Source: Oscillospiraceae bacterium
GTDB taxonomy: Bacteria > Bacillota > Clostridia > Oscillospirales > Oscillospiraceae
Reading direction: 5' to 3'
NCBI GenBank assembly: GCA_017435245.1
Contig: JAFSFK010000137.1
Span: 1-15,108 of the forward strand
DNA: 15,108 nt
Position 1 is the stretch's first letter; each line of letters begins with the position of its first letter. The notes below the pieces were generated by a model. That model ran no database searches, was not told the origin of the DNA, and worked only from the letters and a program-made list of their open reading frames with translations. Positions 12,932 to 15,108 of this stretch are shown in pieces. The position numbers and the translations under genes were made by a program.

Positions 12932-14185
12932 TTATTCTTCAAACAGCAAGTCGAGGATCCGCCGCCTGATGGCACGGACCTCTTCCCGATGCTTATGCCA
13001 GAAATCCGGATATCCGCCTTCGTGATAATCTGCCCGGCACAGGAAGGTCAGATAGATCATACACATCTCTATGGATGCGCTGTGCAGGTTCTTCCGGGCT
13101 GTGATCTCATTGATCTGCTGCCAATAATCATTATAGTTCCGCACACGAAGCTTCAGATCATAGGTGATCTCGCTCAGGTGTTCCTTCCCCTGGCACAGCC
13201 GGTCCCGCAGTTCCCGGGAGGTGCTTTTCAGCTTTTCCTCCAAGGGCACATCATCCAGACACACAGGCTCCGGGTGCAAGCGTTCTCCGCTGAGCCGCTT
13301 TCCGGTATGGGGAATAGCAGAACAGCTTCCCGCACGGCCATAGGTGCCTTGCCGGGCAAGCCAGACCTCATTGAAGCTCCGGATGATCTCATTGAATTCC
13401 TTCGGGAGCTGCCACTGGATCTGCCACATCAGCGTCTTATTCTCCGTTTGCTTGTATTTTTCCGGTTCCTTGTAAAGCATCCAGGAGTCGTTGTAATAGG
13501 GCCAGGCAATGGCACCGGTAATGGCTGCCACCGTATCGCTGTCACCGCCAATGGAAATGGCGTTGCGGATGGCATCCTCAAAGCTCTCCGATTCTAAAAA
13601 TGCCTGAATCGCCTGAGGCACCGTCTGCTGACAGGTTTCGTTGAACTGATAACCGGGTCGGATCTGGTCCAGGCTCTCCTCCAGATCATAGAAGTTTATT
13701 TCTATAAAATTGCGGATATCTTCCTTTGGAAAATGCCCCTTGGCCAAAAAGACCGCTCCTGCCACAGCCTGTGCGCCCTTAATGCCTTCCGGATGGTTGT
13801 GGGTCACCTCTGCGGAGGCCTTCGCCAGGGACAGCGCCTCACTCATAGTCACTGCCATCAGTCCGCAGGGAGCTACCCGCATAGCAGAGCCGTTTCCATA
13901 GCTTCCATAGGGCTGGGGATCCTTCGCCAGCAGCCATTGCGCAAACCGGCCGCCATAGCCCCGTCCCGGGTACCGTCTGCCGAAATCCTGCATTTGCTCC
14001 ACGAGGATCTCCTTAAAATCCCGGTTTTCCTCTCTGGCGATGAGCAGTGCCTTCGCAACTGCCACCGTCATTACCGTATCGTCCGTAAAGAAGCATTGCT
14101 GCTGAAGCAGCGGAAATTCTTTTGTCTTGATGTTATCAAACTCATAGACCGAGCCTACAATATCCCCAATGATCGCTCCGTACAT
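12932..14185 (-). CDS. ADP-ribosylglycohydrolase family protein with long C-terminal extension
   Basis: The N-terminal 230 residues are a DraG/ARH-type ADP-ribosylglycohydrolase, which removes ADP-ribose from modified side chains or small molecules using a di-Mg centre. Visible motifs are GDIVGS (7-12), FTDDT (33-37), GNGSAMR (97-103), THNHPEG (128-134) and the metal-binding GGDSDT (213-218), all intact, so activity is expected. Stand-alone bacterial members usually end near residue 250-300; here about 185 further residues (232-417) form a helical, Trp/Tyr/Arg-rich domain I do not recognise. The start at 14185 lies three bases after the upstream gene's TAA; the ribosome site is weak (GAAGAA), suggesting coupling. 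The cognate ADP-ribosyltransferase is not in the window. Confidence 0.9.
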   Translation of the reverse strand: MYGAIIGDIVGSVYEFDNIKTKEFPLLQQQCFFTDDTVMTVAVAKALLIAREENRDFKEILVEQMQDFGRRYPGRGYGGRFAQWLLAKDPQPYGSYGNGSAMRVAPCGLMAVTMSEALSLAKASAEVTHNHPEGIKGAQAVAGAVFLAKGHFPKEDIRNFIEINFYDLEESLDQIRPGYQFNETCQQTVPQAIQAFLESESFEDAIRNAISIGGDSDTVAAITGAIAWPYYNDSWMLYKEPEKYKQTENKTLMWQIQWQLPKEFNEIIRSFNEVWLARQGTYGRAGSCSAIPHTGKRLSGERLHPEPVCLDDVPLEEKLKSTSRELRDRLCQGKEHLSEITYDLKLRVRNYNDYWQQINEITARKNLHSASIEMCMIYLTFLCRADYHEGGYPDFWHKHREEVRAIRRRILDLLFEE

Positions 14186-14188
14186 CGA

Positions 14189-14506
14189 TTATTCTTCAAC
14201 TCCCTCTATCTGCCAGCATTTTAGGGAGAATCCGATCCGGACATCGTCCACCTGGGTGATGGCTATTTTATCCCCCACGCAGAGCCGTTCATAATCCCCA
14301 CAGTTCACACTATAGTTTCCCCGGTCTGTAAACAGCTGATAGACTGTGCTCTCAGAGTCACTGGTGGAATCGAATTTTTTAGCCGTGCAGGTTTCCACCG
14401 TAAAAGACAGCTGTTGGGGAACACACTTCAGCCGCTGCTTTCTTATTTTCTCTGTATCCAGAAATGCCCACGTAAAGAAGCCGCCCAGAATACTGAAATC
14501 ACCCAC
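14189..14506 (-). CDS. Small hypothetical protein, first gene of the operon; 5' end uncertain
   Basis: The open frame encodes about 105 residues from GTG 14506: a short hydrophobic segment (FSILGGFFTWAFL), a basic linker (KIRKQRLK), and a strand-rich soluble domain ending in GDKIAITQVDD and CWQIEGVEE. Four of its five Cys lie in the soluble half. The GTG has no convincing ribosome site. Immediately upstream another frame encodes a protein-like stretch (KPNLVISKALGYYI) that would join this frame if the GGGG run at 14506-14509 had one base less. The gene may therefore be frameshifted at its start, or that stretch may be chance. Family not recognised. It sits three bases ahead of the ADP-ribosylglycohydrolase gene. 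Confidence 0.55.
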   Translation of the reverse strand: MGDFSILGGFFTWAFLDTEKIRKQRLKCVPQQLSFTVETCTAKKFDSTSDSESTVYQLFTDRGNYSVNCGDYERLCVGDKIAITQVDDVRIGFSLKCWQIEGVEE

Positions 14507-14591
14507 CCCGGCTGATGTAATATCCCAGAGCCTTAGAGATCACAAGGTTAGGCTTTTCTGCTACTTCCGCCCGCTGTTCAAGATCATACTA

Positions 14592-14620
14592 AATATACCA
14601 TAACTGCATTAAACGGGCAA
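14592..14620 (-). promoter_or_regulatory. Promoter of the radical SAM/OmpA-lipoprotein operon
   Basis: On the minus strand TTGCCC (14620-14615) and TATATT (14597-14592) have a 17-bp spacer, with TGG directly before the -10 (extended -10). Transcription should begin near 14584, giving a leader of about 80 bases before the first candidate start codon. No other convincing promoter was seen between here and 8065. Confidence 0.6.
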
Positions 14621-14625
14621 TAAAT

Positions 14626-14644
14626 ATGCGACATTTTGTCGCAT
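14626..14644. promoter_or_regulatory. Perfect dyad (operator-like) just upstream of the operon promoter
   Basis: ATGCGACA (14626-14633) and TGTCGCAT (14637-14644) are perfect inverted arms around a three-base centre. The dyad lies five bases upstream of the -35 hexamer on the minus strand, a usual location for an activator site. It has no T tract and is not placed as a terminator. The binding protein is unknown. Confidence 0.5.
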
Positions 14645-14940
14645 TTGATTGCGTAAATCATCATCGAATTTCACATATTTTAAGAACTTTTCAACAACTT
14701 GATTACTTTTGGTTTATGCGAAATCATCCCCACCGGTCATGCCGCTAATATACCCAGATCTCCTTATGACCTTTTATCAGTCGAATCTACAGTCTTATCA
14801 AATTATCTTTCGCTTGCGTGTTCTTCCCTACCACCGAAAATACGGTTATCTACGCATAAAAGGTCCCCTCTACCTCACTAAGCGCCGGATTTCGCCCGGT
14901 TGCTCGCTTGTATAGCGCCTACGGGCGCTTATGACTCGGA
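14645..14940. other. About 300 bp with no identified gene
   Basis: Both strands carry only short open frames without ribosome sites. A small hairpin AGCGCC/GGCGCT (about 14915-14930) is present. A minus-strand stretch near 14625-14700 reads as a protein-like peptide (VVEKFLKYVKFDDD) but has no start codon. It may be a decayed gene or a dispersed non-coding repeat; nothing further can be supported. Confidence 0.4.
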
Positions 14941-14947
14941 AACTAAC

Positions 14948-14983
14948 AAAAACATCCCGGAAGAAAGCTTCCGGGATGTTTTT
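14948..14983. terminator. Strong terminator after the 3-hydroxyacyl-CoA dehydrogenase-like gene
   Basis: A 16-bp perfect stem has arms 14948-14963 and 14968-14983 (core CATCCCGGAAG) with an AAAG loop. On the minus strand it is followed by T5GTT. It lies three bases after the stop of the minus-strand gene at the window end. Confidence 0.93.
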
Positions 14984-14986
14984 GTC

Positions 14987-15108
14987 TTATTCGTACTCGT
15001 AGAAGCCACGGCCGGTTTTCTTGCCATACCAGCCCTTGTCGTAGTAGCTCTTGATCAGCTCATAACCAACAGGGATCTCGCCGGTCTCCTCGATCTTACG
15101 CAGCATAA
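14987..15108 (-). CDS. 3-hydroxyacyl-CoA dehydrogenase-like protein, C-terminal end only
   Basis: Only the last 40 residues lie in the window. They end in YYDKGWYGKKTGRGFYEYE, matching the G-x-K-T-G-x-G-F-Y-x-Y signature at the C-terminus of 3-hydroxyacyl-CoA (3-hydroxybutyryl-CoA) dehydrogenases. These NAD-dependent enzymes interconvert 3-hydroxyacyl-CoA and acetoacyl-CoA in butyrate formation or beta-oxidation. The preceding LRKIEETGEIPVGYELIKS is consistent with the C-terminal helical dimerisation domain. The ATG inside the fragment is internal; the true start is beyond the window. A strong terminator follows, so this is the last gene of its transcript. Substrate chain length cannot be inferred. 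Confidence 0.78.
   Translation of the reverse strand, partial: MLRKIEETGEIPVGYELIKSYYDKGWYGKKTGRGFYEYE

Overview
The window looks like a low-to-mid-GC Gram-positive gut-type Clostridia chromosome (Oscillospiraceae/Lachnospiraceae-like). The evidence is strong GGAGG-type ribosome sites, sigma-A-type promoters (TTGACx/TATAAT, several with extended -10), many intrinsic terminators, and gene families typical of Clostridia (TipAS-type MerR regulator, DUF3786, YjbR, flavin reductase, a 3-hydroxyacyl-CoA dehydrogenase tail). No rRNA, tRNA, CRISPR array, integrase or transposase gene was seen. Family names are recognised by eye from motifs; no database was searched.

Layout. (1) 1-2777, plus strand: the end of an ABC-2 type exporter (ATPase fragment plus permease, ATGA overlap), then a nitroreductase with a small partner protein, then an apparently self-regulated MerR/TipAS regulator with a 19-bp-spaced promoter. 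(2) 2813-3856, minus strand: an EamA/DMT transporter with a long histidine-rich C-terminal tail. (3) 3871-4447: no convincing gene. It holds the DMT promoter and a roughly 310-bp element with 43-bp terminal inverted repeats and nested internal hairpins (MITE-like). (4) 4448-7311, minus strand: a tightly packed six-gene operon (DUF3786, DUF1349, YjbR, ICMT-like membrane methyltransferase, compact MGMT-type alkyltransferase, small zinc-ribbon protein). Its promoter shares a palindromic -35 hexamer with the divergent flavin reductase gene (7425-7985). (5) 8065-14590, minus strand: an unusual operon, described below. (6) 14645-14940: about 300 bp with no identified gene. (7) 14987-15108, minus strand: the last 40 residues of a 3-hydroxyacyl-CoA dehydrogenase-like protein, followed by a strong terminator.

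The most interesting region is 8065-14590. In transcription order it encodes a small protein with an uncertain or frameshifted 5' end, an ADP-ribosylglycohydrolase with a long C-terminal extension, a lipoprotein with a C-terminal OmpA-like domain, and a zinc-ribbon membrane protein. That membrane protein ends in an alanine tract and eight cysteines spaced exactly every third residue in a glycine-rich tail. A SPASM radical SAM enzyme follows, whose likely GTG start overlaps the last codons of that tail; then come a 36-residue Tyr-rich peptide (ATGA-coupled to the enzyme) and a second membrane protein. The arrangement suggests that the radical SAM enzyme modifies the Cys/Gly tail (a protein-anchored, RiPP-like modification) or, alternatively, the small peptide. 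The operon promoter has a perfect operator-like dyad just upstream of its -35 box. The modification, its chemistry and the role of the ADP-ribosylglycohydrolase are inference.
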